Shown piece by piece: positions 18,101-25,949 of a DNA stretch of 64,000 nt (its first letter is position 1; each line of letters starts with the position of its first letter). Origin of the DNA: Chitinophaga sp. (GTDB taxonomy: Bacteria > Bacteroidota > Bacteroidia > Chitinophagales > Chitinophagaceae); contig NZ_JAFAIX010000013.1 in NCBI RefSeq assembly GCF_019236475.1, forward strand, positions 310,001 to 374,000, written 5' to 3'. Made by a program: the position numbers and the translations under genes. Below the pieces are notes generated by a model. That model was given only the letters and a program-made list of their open reading frames with translations, was not told the origin of the DNA and ran no database searches.

Positions 18101-19771
18101 CTATATTTGCAACCCCAACGGGAAGGATCGGTAGTTCAGTTGGTTAGAATGCCGCCCTGTCACGGCGGAGGTCGCGGGTTCGAGTCCCGTCCGGTCCGCA
18201 AAAAGGGACAAATCATCATCAGTATGATTTGTCCCTTTTGCATTTTCGGGGGTATTGCCCGACAGGTGCGCGATGAGCGAGAATATTTCATTTACTTTTC
18301 CGGTTCGAAGTGTCTCATTTTTGCGATCATAGAAGATTCCTTCTGGGAATATGAGTTTTTGCAGTTTCTCTTTCATACCAGCATCACTGGAATGCCATAC
18401 CATAGGCAATTTAGAAGAAAGTGATAGTGCATATTGAATTGCCTCTTCCGGGTTCGAAATGCTCAGCCTACATTTATCCAATTGGGTGACTATATTTTCG
18501 CGTTCCTTAATATAACGAGGGTAAAACTTATCAAAGGTTTCCTGGGTCATCTCCTTTAGCACAAAACGGCTTTCTTCCAGGCTATCTATCTTTTTATCTA
18601 TTTCTTTTAACTGGCTGGTTAGAATGTCTTGTTGTTCCAGGTTACCCTTGTTCATTTCATTATATTCAGTAATAAGTACTGATTTGAATGACTCTAATAG
18701 TTCTTCTTGTACACAATATCGGTTTAATAGGCCCTCAAACAGTTCATGCATTCGTTTAGCGCTTTTATTGCACTTACAACCATCAGTACGGCATTTATAG
18801 TACCATAGTCCTTTGGCTTTTACAACATACCCTGTAAATGGCTGGTGGCACGTATCACATTTGATAAATACCTTTAGTGGCAACGCACTATCTTCTTTTT
18901 TGTGTGGTACACCATAACCAACAGAACCCGTATGAATGTTATTCACCTTTAAAAAGATTTCCGGGCTAACCATCCTTTCATGCTCGCCTTCAACTATTTT
19001 CCCTTCTAACAATCCATGATTGATAATACCACAATAAAAGGGTCTCTTAAAGATTTTGGTAAGCTGTTGTTTATACATCTTAACCCCCATGGCCTTTAGT
19101 TTCAAAATGATTTCCTCATTTTTCATGCCTTCAGATTTCCAAATAAAAGCCTTTCGTAGCTTCTTCCCCACTTCATTCACAACGATCTTTTGTTGTCCGT
19201 TTGTTCTCACGATATCATACCCTTGCGGAGGCTTACTTACCCAAATGCCTTTATCAAATTTCTCCTTCATGCCAGCCATCGCCCGCTGTTTACGTAGCTG
19301 ATTGTCATACTGGCTGAATATAAAGTGAATACTCTGCTGTAGTACACCACTCGGATTAGAAGTATCCGCCGGTTGGGTAACTGCAAATACAGTGACACCA
19401 TATCTATCTCTTAGGTCTTCTGCCAGTTTTATAGCTGCGCCACCAGTCCTGGAAAAGCGATCGAGGGTATAAACCAACACATGGCTTACTTTCCCCTTAT
19501 GCTTCTTAACAAATTCCAGCATTCTCATAAATTCCTTGCGACCATCTGTCTTAGCACTTTCATAGGTACCTCCGAAATAACCTATAATAGCAAGATTATT
19601 CCTTTGTGCATAATCTTCGATAGCTTTCCGCTGAACATCGAGGCTCAGATTATGATCTGCCTGTTCTTTGCTGGATACACGTGTATAAACAATTGCAGCC
19701 TGGTCGGCGATTTGGGGTGCTTTTTTCTTTGAATAGTTACCGAATTGGGCAAAGGCGCTTAAACTACTCAT
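18101..19771 (-). CDS. Large serine recombinase (site-specific integrase)
   Basis: 556 residues. The resolvase domain has the catalytic Ser in VYTRVSSKEQ (Ser33) and the Arg motif DRFSRTG. The recombinase domain (PPQGYDIV..., then ILKLKAMGVKMYKQQLTKIF) follows, then a zinc ribbon (CDTCHQPF and CRTDGC) and a coiled coil. The tail after LSLF (RTGLEPATSAVTGRHSNQLN) is the antisense translation of tRNA-Asp. So the frame crosses attL and ends in chromosomal DNA at 18101. The enzyme is the likely integrase of the island. Its start overlaps the stop of the small gene upstream by ATGA. Confidence 0.92.
   Translation of the reverse strand: MSSLSAFAQFGNYSKKKAPQIADQAAIVYTRVSSKEQADHNLSLDVQRKAIEDYAQRNNLAIIGYFGGTYESAKTDGRKEFMRMLEFVKKHKGKVSHVLVYTLDRFSRTGGAAIKLAEDLRDRYGVTVFAVTQPADTSNPSGVLQQSIHFIFSQYDNQLRKQRAMAGMKEKFDKGIWVSKPPQGYDIVRTNGQQKIVVNEVGKKLRKAFIWKSEGMKNEEIILKLKAMGVKMYKQQLTKIFKRPFYCGIINHGLLEGKIVEGEHERMVSPEIFLKVNNIHTGSVGYGVPHKKEDSALPLKVFIKCDTCHQPFTGYVVKAKGLWYYKCRTDGCKCNKSAKRMHELFEGLLNRYCVQEELLESFKSVLITEYNEMNKGNLEQQDILTSQLKEIDKKIDSLEESRFVLKEMTQETFDKFYPRYIKERENIVTQLDKCRLSISNPEEAIQYALSLSSKLPMVWHSSDAGMKEKLQKLIFPEGIFYDRKNETLRTGKVNEIFSLIAHLSGNTPENAKGTNHTDDDLSLFADRTGLEPATSAVTGRHSNQLNYRSFPLGLQI
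18102..18109 (+). promoter_or_regulatory. -7 box of the first tRNA-Asp gene
   Basis: TATATTTG fits TAnnTTTG exactly and lies 15 bp before the tRNA. The same box and the following bases (GCAACCCCAA) recur before the second tRNA-Asp at 58085-58092. Confidence 0.8.
18125..18198 (+). tRNA. tRNA-Asp (anticodon GTC)
   Basis: A 74-nt cloverleaf: acceptor stem GGATCGG/CCGGTCC (one G-U pair), anticodon loop CTGTCAC with anticodon GTC, T-loop GGGTTCGAGTCCC, discriminator G. CCA is not encoded. The 3' end is the attachment site of the 18-kb island, and the antisense strand of the whole gene forms the 3' end of the recombinase frame. A near-identical copy is at 58141-58214. Confidence 0.97.
18196..18204 (+). 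repeat. Left attachment core (attL)
   Basis: CCGCAAAAA at the tRNA-Asp 3' end; the identical right core is at 36198-36206. Confidence 0.7.
18201..18239 (+). terminator. Hairpin terminator behind tRNA-Asp, inside the recombinase frame
   Basis: AAAAGGGACAAATCAT and ATGATTTGTCCCTTTT form a perfect 16-bp stem with a 7-nt loop. It serves the tRNA but is carried by the island and lies in the coding region of the recombinase, on the opposite strand. Confidence 0.8.
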
Positions 19772-20010
19772 GCAGCTCGTTTTTTAGGCGTTAGGGTTAA
19801 GTTGACAATTTTCGTATTAATAGCTTCTGGCATTTGCATTGATAACAGAATCCTCGCAAATACATGAAGTGATTCTATGATTTGAGAATCTTGTGTATGC
19901 CTCAAGTCTACTGACATCATATTATGAGTATCCATAGTAGATGAAGACTCCCGCGATGCATGAGGCGTGGCGGCGTTTGTCGATACTTCAGAGATATTCC
20001 CATTATCCAT
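19768..20010 (-). CDS. Small protein translationally coupled to the recombinase
   Basis: 80 residues; the N-terminal half is Ser/Thr/Asn-rich and probably disordered, the C-terminal half (SQIIESLHVFARILLSMQMPEAINTKI is its central stretch) is helical. No family recognised. The stop overlaps the recombinase ATG (ATGA), which supports a real co-translated gene. A role as recombinase accessory or directionality factor is possible but is only a guess from position. Confidence 0.6.
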   Translation of the reverse strand: MDNGNISEVSTNAATPHASRESSSTMDTHNMMSVDLRHTQDSQIIESLHVFARILLSMQMPEAINTKIVNLTLTPKKRAA

Positions 20011-20553
20011 AACGATGAACTTATATTAGGCTAATCATATTCATAGTATTTACTTGGAGTATTGCGTTAAACAAGACTACTTAGTCCCAATAACATGCTT
20101 TCACATCAGTGTTGCTTTATGTGGAGTTATGCTCAATAATGCTTAACAGTGAATACCTACCTACAGAAACGATAGCTTTAAAAACTGATTCTTCAGTAAT
20201 GCGATTTCCCATTTTAGCCACGGCATTCATTTTTAAATTCTTTTGCTGAATGTTTGTCGCTACAAAAATACTAGTACGCGTAGAGCTAATTTTCCACTTT
20301 TGTTCAAATTTGATCGATTTGGACAGATTTTTACAAAATTGCTCAAATTAGATAGATTTTAGGCATGATATACAATAGCGTAATCACGACAAGGACGAGA
20401 CAATCTGCATAAGTGCCGATTTGATTTCCATTTAAAAATCATTGACTACCAATTTCCGATATTTAAAAATGTTTGCCGTCTATTTGATTTCAGGTTAATA
20501 TTGTATCATTCGGGAAATGAGATATTGATCATGTGGATTTAATCAAAAGTATC
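20011..20553. other. Non-coding stretch upstream of the recombinase operon, with a direct repeat pair
   Basis: 543 bp, AT-rich, without a convincing gene. It must hold the recombinase promoter. TTCAAATTTGATCGATTT (20303-20320) and CTCAAATTAGATAGATTT (20342-20359) match in 15 of 18 bases at 39-bp spacing, which would suit an operator or a recombination accessory site. Confidence 0.5.
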
Positions 20554-21678
20554 TCAAGAATTTTCTGCCAACAGACAAAAGCTATTCAGTCTTTCTTCGA
20601 GTACTTTAAGCGCAGTCGATTGAAATAAAGTAACACGATCCAATAAAATATTCAAATCCTTATCATTTATTACATAATCATTTCTATAACGAGTGTGGGT
20701 ATACGCCTTATTCAGTAGCAATAATAACTCGCGCTCCTTATCCGTATTCTGTGGAAAAATTTCATTGAGCTCTGTTGTAAGACGCAGACTATATCGTAAC
20801 ATTCTGGATAAATTATGCCCATAAGGATAATGGGAAATTAGAGAGATTAGTAAAGCTCTCAAGGTGTGCTCGGTTGCCTGATGTAAAGAATGGGCCGCCA
20901 AATTATTTTCGTTATTACGCATATAATATTTCGCACCTCCCAGGTAAGATTCAGCCTTTCTAAATTCATCATGAAAATGGGAGCGTGCCTTTTCAATAAT
21001 ACCAAAGGCATTTCTTATAACAGGCATGGTCGATATTGATGCTTCCCTTTCATAAATAAGATTCGTAGATCTGCAAATTATTGAGTAGAAAATGTGGCCT
21101 TCATCCAATAGTTTGATTAACTCAGCCTCTTTTATTAATGAAACAATGACTGATCCTAACTTAGCACAAGCCGATTCAACCAGACTTTTAATCTCCTCGT
21201 ACGGTAAGGATTCTGCAGGTAATACTACCAGATAATCGTGCAACACCATTTCTTTACCAGCATCAAGACTAGTACTTACTAAGAATAGCCTTACCGGTTC
21301 AGCAACCTTCACAATGAGATCAATAATTTTTTGTTCCGACGTCTTCTCTTTACTATTTAATATCTGCTGAAGATCGGTACGATCCTCAAACTGGAGCTTT
21401 CTGCGCTGCATATACTGGTTGTTAATAATATGCGCCGCCTCTACAAGCTTTCCAATTTTCTCATGATATAAAACCAGTGTGCACTTCTCCCTCTTGCTAA
21501 GATGACTGCTAAAGCTACCTGTCACGGTAGCTTTAAAGAACTCCCAATGTAGTTCACGGATATATGGCAAATGGTCAAAATCAAATAGCTCGTAAATAAC
21601 CTGGTAAGGATTAGCAATTTCTTCATTGCTGAGATTTTGGGCATACAATTCTGTTTCGGGATAGTCTCTCCGGATCAT
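20554..21678 (-). CDS. HEPN-domain protein with a degenerate nucleotidyltransferase-like N-terminal region
   Basis: About 374 residues. The C-terminal third is a HEPN domain: AAHSLHQATEHTLRALLISL, GHNLSRMLRYS and HTRYRNDYVI, the region where HEPN RNases carry their active-site R and polar residues. The middle (VRLFLVSTSLDAG, then VLHDYLVVLPAESLPY) resembles a nucleotidyltransferase fold without the GSx10DxD metal site. The ATG at 21678 is used because the longer frame starts at TTG 21735, inside the preceding gene. It lies 20 nt behind the sigma-like gene. Toxin-antitoxin or RNase function is inferred from the family, not shown. Confidence 0.7.
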   Translation of the reverse strand: MIRRDYPETELYAQNLSNEEIANPYQVIYELFDFDHLPYIRELHWEFFKATVTGSFSSHLSKREKCTLVLYHEKIGKLVEAAHIINNQYMQRRKLQFEDRTDLQQILNSKEKTSEQKIIDLIVKVAEPVRLFLVSTSLDAGKEMVLHDYLVVLPAESLPYEEIKSLVESACAKLGSVIVSLIKEAELIKLLDEGHIFYSIICRSTNLIYEREASISTMPVIRNAFGIIEKARSHFHDEFRKAESYLGGAKYYMRNNENNLAAHSLHQATEHTLRALLISLISHYPYGHNLSRMLRYSLRLTTELNEIFPQNTDKERELLLLLNKAYTHTRYRNDYVINDKDLNILLDRVTLFQSTALKVLEERLNSFCLLAENS

Positions 21679-21698
21679 ATAAAGTAAGTTTGAAGGGG

Positions 21699-22064
21699 TT
21701 ACAGATTTTCTAATCCTAAAAATGGTTCTTTGCAAAGGAGAATATCCCTTAATAGCTGGATGCGCTCTTCAAATCCATGTTGTCTGAGATATAAAAGCGT
21801 GTGACGAAGACAGGTTTTGTAAATAAGAATACCGATTCCCCTTTCCTGGATGAGCTGAACCTTTTGCTGCCATAATTCAACAAAAACGTCGATCGTAATT
21901 TTCTCAATAATGCAAGCAGTACCCAGTTCAGATAAGCAAGCAATAGTAGCAAATATTCGTTCCTGATAGGTATCCACAAAATTTTCGAATGCCTTGAGAT
22001 CCCCTGGGATGATTATTATGTTTTTTTCTATAGAGGGAAGATTGTGGTTAGTCTTACAATTCAT
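21699..22064 (-). CDS. Sigma-70 region-2-like protein without region 4
   Basis: 121 residues that align only with region 2 of ECF sigma factors: FENFVDTYQERIFATIACL, then IEKITIDVFVELW (usual AEDIxQDVFxxLW) and LIYKTCLRHTLLYLRQHG (usual LYxIARNxxLDxLR). There is no region 4 helix-turn-helix, and none is supplied by the next gene. It is directly upstream of the HEPN gene on the same strand. A single-domain protein of this kind could bind core RNA polymerase or act as an antagonist; that is inference. Confidence 0.65.
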   Translation of the reverse strand: MNCKTNHNLPSIEKNIIIIPGDLKAFENFVDTYQERIFATIACLSELGTACIIEKITIDVFVELWQQKVQLIQERGIGILIYKTCLRHTLLYLRQHGFEERIQLLRDILLCKEPFLGLENL

Positions 22065-22103
22065 AGCAGCGTGTTAAGTAGTGGAGAAATAAGAAAACTG
22101 CCT

Positions 22104-22281
22104 GTAAGGACTAACCAATTGGAGTGTAACAAAATAGACGTGGGTTAGTCCTTACCGTTCCTGAAGGGCTACGACACCCCCGATGGCGAAAAAGGACGCC
22201 CACGTCTTGACCTTAAATATAAGGAAAACGTGAGCGATTTACCTTATTTCCCGCCATCTCCAAAAGGTCGTAGTTTTCAGG
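22104..22281. repeat. Nested inverted repeats, candidate structured RNA or recombination element
   Basis: A perfect 13-bp hairpin (GTAAGGACTAACC at 22104-22116 with GGTTAGTCCTTAC at 22143-22155) is followed by a three-level nested structure. CCTGAAGGGCTACGAC (22160-22175) pairs with 22267-22281, 15 bp with one bulge and two G-U pairs. GATGGCG (22182-22188) pairs with CGCCATC (22252-22258). Inside them CACGT (22201) pairs with ACGTG (22228) around the hairpin CCTTA-AATA-TAAGG (22211-22224). It is more GC-rich than the surrounding island. Strand and function are unknown. Confidence 0.6.
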
Positions 22282-22394
22282 AGCGAGATAAAGCAAATAC
22301 GCTTAATATTTTAAGTGTTTGCAATATAATATGGTTATGAAGTATCGAAACACATTCTTATTAAAAATTTAATGGTAAGAATTTCATTAAAAAA

Positions 22395-22510
22395 GTACAG
22401 AAAATCAATACAATTATAATGAAAAACTATCATAATTACAAACAAGAATTCATTTTTTCTAAACTTATTTATATTTCCTCTATAAAAATGTATAGAAAAT
22501 CATAACAATC
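22395..22510 (+). promoter_or_regulatory. Repeated operator candidate before the XRE controller
   Basis: GTACAGAAAATCAATACAAT (22395-22414) and TATAGAAAATCATAACAATC (22491-22510) share TAyAGAAAATCAwwACAAT. The second copy abuts the ATG at 22512, a layout expected for autorepression by the XRE protein it precedes. Confidence 0.55.
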
Positions 22511-22511
22511 A

Positions 22512-22721
22512 ATGACAAAGCTTGGTGAATATCTTATTCAGAAATCGGTTAATAAGTCAGAGGTGGCACGCAAAACTGGAATTAGCAAAGCAAGATTAAG
22601 TGAATTAACACTTAAGGAATCAGCAAAATTGAGAGTTGAAGAACTATATTTAATAGCGTTGGCTATTGATGTAGAACCATGCGATATGCTGGAATTTATT
22701 TGTGGTCACTTGAGAAACTAA
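22512..22721 (+). CDS. XRE/Cro-family regulator, probable controller of the restriction operon
   Basis: 69 residues, almost all a helix-turn-helix domain (KSEVARKTGISKARLSEL, then LYLIALAIDVEPCDMLEF). Size and position resemble the C proteins that time restriction-modification expression. It precedes hsdM by 80 nt on the same strand. The duplicated sequence upstream may be its own operator. Confidence 0.85.
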   Translation: MTKLGEYLIQKSVNKSEVARKTGISKARLSELTLKESAKLRVEELYLIALAIDVEPCDMLEFICGHLRN

Positions 22722-22801
22722 TTTAATACCACAATACATATAAAACAATCAACGAATATAATATTCCTGACTCCAAGTGGATGACAGGTTAAATATACAA
22801 A

Positions 22802-24604
22802 ATGAAGAATTTTAAAGAAAAAGCAGATCTAATTTGGCGAGTAGCCGATCTACTCAGAGGTGATTACAAGCAATCAGATTATGGCAAAGTGATTTTACCA
22901 ATGACTGTACTCAGGCGATTGGATTGTGTACTGGAACCCACTAAAGATAAAGTATTAAAATATCTTCCTAAAGTAGAGTCATTAAAAGAAAGTGCCAAGG
23001 ATATTGCACTCAATAAAATTGCAGGATATAACTTCCATAATAGGAGTCAGTTTAATTTTAAAAAATTGATTGCTGACTCAGACAATATCGCTGTTAATTT
23101 GCGAAACTACATCAATGGTTTCTCTTCTAGTGCAAGGGAAATAATTGAATATTTCAATTTTGATGATCAAATTGATCGAATGGATGATCCCAAAGCGGAT
23201 ATTCTTTTCCAGGTGGTGAAATCATTTCAACAAATTGATCTTTCGGATATGGATTCCATGGAAATGGGGTATGCCTTTGAGGAATTAATTCGCAAATTTT
23301 CAGAACAATCCAACGAAACTGCCGGAGAGCACTTTACTCCCCGCGAAGTAATTCGTCTTATGGTAAATGTCCTCTTCATTGAAGACAAGGATATTCTCAC
23401 CCAAGAAGGAATAGTAAAAACATTGTATGATCCCGCATGTGGAACTGGTGGTATGTTATCCATTGGAGAACAGTATGTAAAAGAATTAAACCCTAAAGCA
23501 GAACTGAAAGTGTTTGGTCAGGAAATAAACCCTGAGTCATATGCTATCTGTAAATCAGACATGCTTATCAAAGGCCAAAACCCAAGTAACATCAAGTTTG
23601 GGAATACCTTTACAATTGATGGCTTACCTGATGAAAAATTTGATTATATGCTCTCCAATCCTCCATTTGGAGTAGATTGGAAAAAAGCGGAGAAAATCAT
23701 AAAAGCAGAAGCGGATGGAAAAGGAATGAGCGGACGTTTTGGTGCAGGATTGCCAAGAATCAATGACGGTTCATTGCTATTTCTGCAGCATATGATATCT
23801 AAGATGAAAGGTGGTGGCAGTCGAATTGGTATTGTTTTCAATGGATCTCCTTTATTCAGTGGGGCTGCTGAAAGTGGTGAAAGTAATATCAGGAAATGGC
23901 TAATTGAAAATGATTGGCTGGAAGCTGTTATCGCACTTCCTGATCAATTATTTTATAACACTGGTATCAGTACCTATATATGGATAGTAACTAACCATAA
24001 GAGCAAGGAACGAAAAGGAAAGGTGCAATTGATAAATGCAACCGGCGCAAAGGATGATGAATTAACGAAAGAAGGTAAACTCAGTGTAAATCGCTTCTGG
24101 GAAAAAATGGATAGAAGTCTTGGAAATAAGCGAAAGAAAATCGCCGAAAATGGTAACACCAAAGGAATAGGTTTTATTACCCAACTGTATGGTAACTTCG
24201 AAGAAAATGAGTTTAGCAAAATTTATCCAAATGACTTTTTTGCATATTGGCGCATAACAGTGGAACAACCACTAAAGGAAAATGGCAAGGTTGTCAAAGA
24301 CAAAAACAAACAATTTAAGCCTGACTCGTCTCTTCGAGATTATGAAAATATACCTTTTCTGAAAAAGGATAAAAACGTTGGGTTAACACCTCAAACTATT
24401 GAAGAGTACTTTAAAAAGGAAGTACAACCACATCTTCCTGATGCGTGGATTGATCATAGCAAAACCAAAATTGGTTATGAAATAAATTTCACCAAGTATT
24501 TCTATGAGTTCAAACAGCTGCGGTCGTTAGCTGAAATTAGGGCAGATATTTTGGCATTGGAAGAAAAAACATTTGAGACTGAAAAAACAATACTTGAGTC
24601 ATGA
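22802..24604 (+). CDS. hsdM: Type I restriction-modification system DNA methyltransferase subunit
   Basis: 600 residues. The N-terminal HsdM domain (IWRVADLLRGDYKQSDYGKV) is followed by the N6-adenine methyltransferase domain. The SAM-binding motif DPACGTGGM lies near residue 211 and the catalytic NPPFG near residue 286. It methylates host DNA to protect it from HsdR. The stop overlaps the hsdS ATG by ATGA, so translation is coupled. Confidence 0.96.
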   Translation: MKNFKEKADLIWRVADLLRGDYKQSDYGKVILPMTVLRRLDCVLEPTKDKVLKYLPKVESLKESAKDIALNKIAGYNFHNRSQFNFKKLIADSDNIAVNLRNYINGFSSSAREIIEYFNFDDQIDRMDDPKADILFQVVKSFQQIDLSDMDSMEMGYAFEELIRKFSEQSNETAGEHFTPREVIRLMVNVLFIEDKDILTQEGIVKTLYDPACGTGGMLSIGEQYVKELNPKAELKVFGQEINPESYAICKSDMLIKGQNPSNIKFGNTFTIDGLPDEKFDYMLSNPPFGVDWKKAEKIIKAEADGKGMSGRFGAGLPRINDGSLLFLQHMISKMKGGGSRIGIVFNGSPLFSGAAESGESNIRKWLIENDWLEAVIALPDQLFYNTGISTYIWIVTNHKSKERKGKVQLINATGAKDDELTKEGKLSVNRFWEKMDRSLGNKRKKIAENGNTKGIGFITQLYGNFEENEFSKIYPNDFFAYWRITVEQPLKENGKVVKDKNKQFKPDSSLRDYENIPFLKKDKNVGLTPQTIEEYFKKEVQPHLPDAWIDHSKTKIGYEINFTKYFYEFKQLRSLAEIRADILALEEKTFETEKTILES

Positions 24605-25911
24605 GGAAATATGATAAATATAAAGATTCTGGTATTGAATGGGCTGGGCTCATTCCAGAACATTGGGACGTAAAAAAAATCAGCTATTGTTTTGCTCAAA
24701 TAGGGAGTGGTACCACACCTGCAGCTGGGGAAAGCGAATATTATGATAATGGTAGTTTTAATTGGCTACAAACAGGTGATTTGGATGATTCCGAAATATG
24801 GTACACTTCGAAAAGAATAACTAGTAAAGCATTAGATGACTATCCTACTTTACGCACTTATCCTGTTGATAGTCTTGTGATTGCAATGTATGGTGCTACT
24901 ATAGGGAGAACAGGAATACTTAAAATTGAATCCACTACTAATCAAGCATGTTGTGTACTTGCCAAGCCTCAAAGTATAGACTATAAATTTGCATTTTATT
25001 GGTTGAATTCAGTAAAAGAACATGTTATTTCCCTGAGTTATGGAGGTGGTCAACCTAATATAAATCAAGAGCAAGTAAGAAATTTAAAAATTCATCTTCC
25101 TACAATAATTGAGCAAATCAACATAGTCAATTATCTTGATAGGAAAACTAATGATCTCGATGCTTTAATCGCTGACAAAAAGAAATTAATCGATCTTTAT
25201 GTGGAAGAAAAAACTACCATTATAAATGAGGCAATTACGAAAGGCATTAACCCTAAGATGGAAATGAAAGACAGTTATGTTAATTATTTAGGAAACATTC
25301 CATGTCACTGGGAGATAAAAAAAATAGGGCATTGCTCGACAATTGTAAGAGGTGCTAGCCCAAGGCCTTCGGGAGATCCTCGTTTCTTCTTGGGAAATTT
25401 CATACATTGGATAACTGTCAAAGAAGTAACAAATGCTAATGGGAAATTTGTAGAATCAACCGAAGAATTCTTAACAGAAGAAGGAAGCAAGTTAAGTCGA
25501 ATAATTAATCCAGAAACTCTTCTTTTATCCAATAGTGGAGCCACTCTAGGGGTTCCGAAAATATCTAAAATTCGCGGGTGTATAAATGACGGGTCCGTTG
25601 CTTTTATTTCCTTCAAGAGTATTTTATTGCGTGATTTTTTATATTATTTTTTCTTTTCACATACGCAAATTTATCGTGAAGAAATGAAAGGAAACGGGCA
25701 ACCAAACCTAAATACAGATATTATCAAATCTACTCTTTTGGCACTACCTCCAATTGAAGAACAACAATTAATCATCAATCATATAGAGTCTGAATGTACA
25801 AAAATAGAAGCGAAAATTATTCAAACAAAGAAATTAATTAGCCTCTTAATAGAATATCGTTTAGCATTAATTAACCAAGTTATAACTGGAAAAGTAAAGG
25901 TGAATGATTAA
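24601..25911 (+). CDS. hsdS: Type I restriction-modification system specificity subunit
   Basis: 436 residues with two target-recognition domains in tandem. Each begins with the same kind of phrase (GLIPEHWDVKKISYCFAQIG and GNIPCHWEIKKIGHCSTIVR). Each is followed by a helical spacer (LDRKTNDLDALIADKKKLI; IESECTKIEAKIIQTKKLI). This subunit decides the bipartite DNA target; the sequence recognised cannot be read from here. The gene overlaps hsdM by 4 nt. Confidence 0.95.
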   Translation: MRKYDKYKDSGIEWAGLIPEHWDVKKISYCFAQIGSGTTPAAGESEYYDNGSFNWLQTGDLDDSEIWYTSKRITSKALDDYPTLRTYPVDSLVIAMYGATIGRTGILKIESTTNQACCVLAKPQSIDYKFAFYWLNSVKEHVISLSYGGGQPNINQEQVRNLKIHLPTIIEQINIVNYLDRKTNDLDALIADKKKLIDLYVEEKTTIINEAITKGINPKMEMKDSYVNYLGNIPCHWEIKKIGHCSTIVRGASPRPSGDPRFFLGNFIHWITVKEVTNANGKFVESTEEFLTEEGSKLSRIINPETLLLSNSGATLGVPKISKIRGCINDGSVAFISFKSILLRDFLYYFFFSHTQIYREEMKGNGQPNLNTDIIKSTLLALPPIEEQQLIINHIESECTKIEAKIIQTKKLISLLIEYRLALINQVITGKVKVND

Positions 25912-25949
25912 TATTCTTATATAGTAGTAGCTACCATAAAACCTCTAAA

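Larger units (their letters stand above)
22065..22511. other. Divergent intergenic region with structured element and operators
   Basis: 447 bp between the sigma-like gene and the XRE gene. It contains the nested inverted repeats at 22104-22281 and a repeated XRE operator candidate at 22395-22414 and 22491-22510. The rest is AT-rich, and no further gene is seen. Confidence 0.7.

Noticed and set aside
18107-18424. Open frame of 105 codons on the plus strand across tRNA-Asp
   Set aside because: It reads through a tRNA gene and its terminator and lies opposite the recombinase; no protein-like pattern.
22104-22281. Retron msr-msd RNA
   Set aside because: No reverse transcriptase gene in the island, and no branching-G arrangement could be identified. 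Kept only as a structured element of unknown kind.
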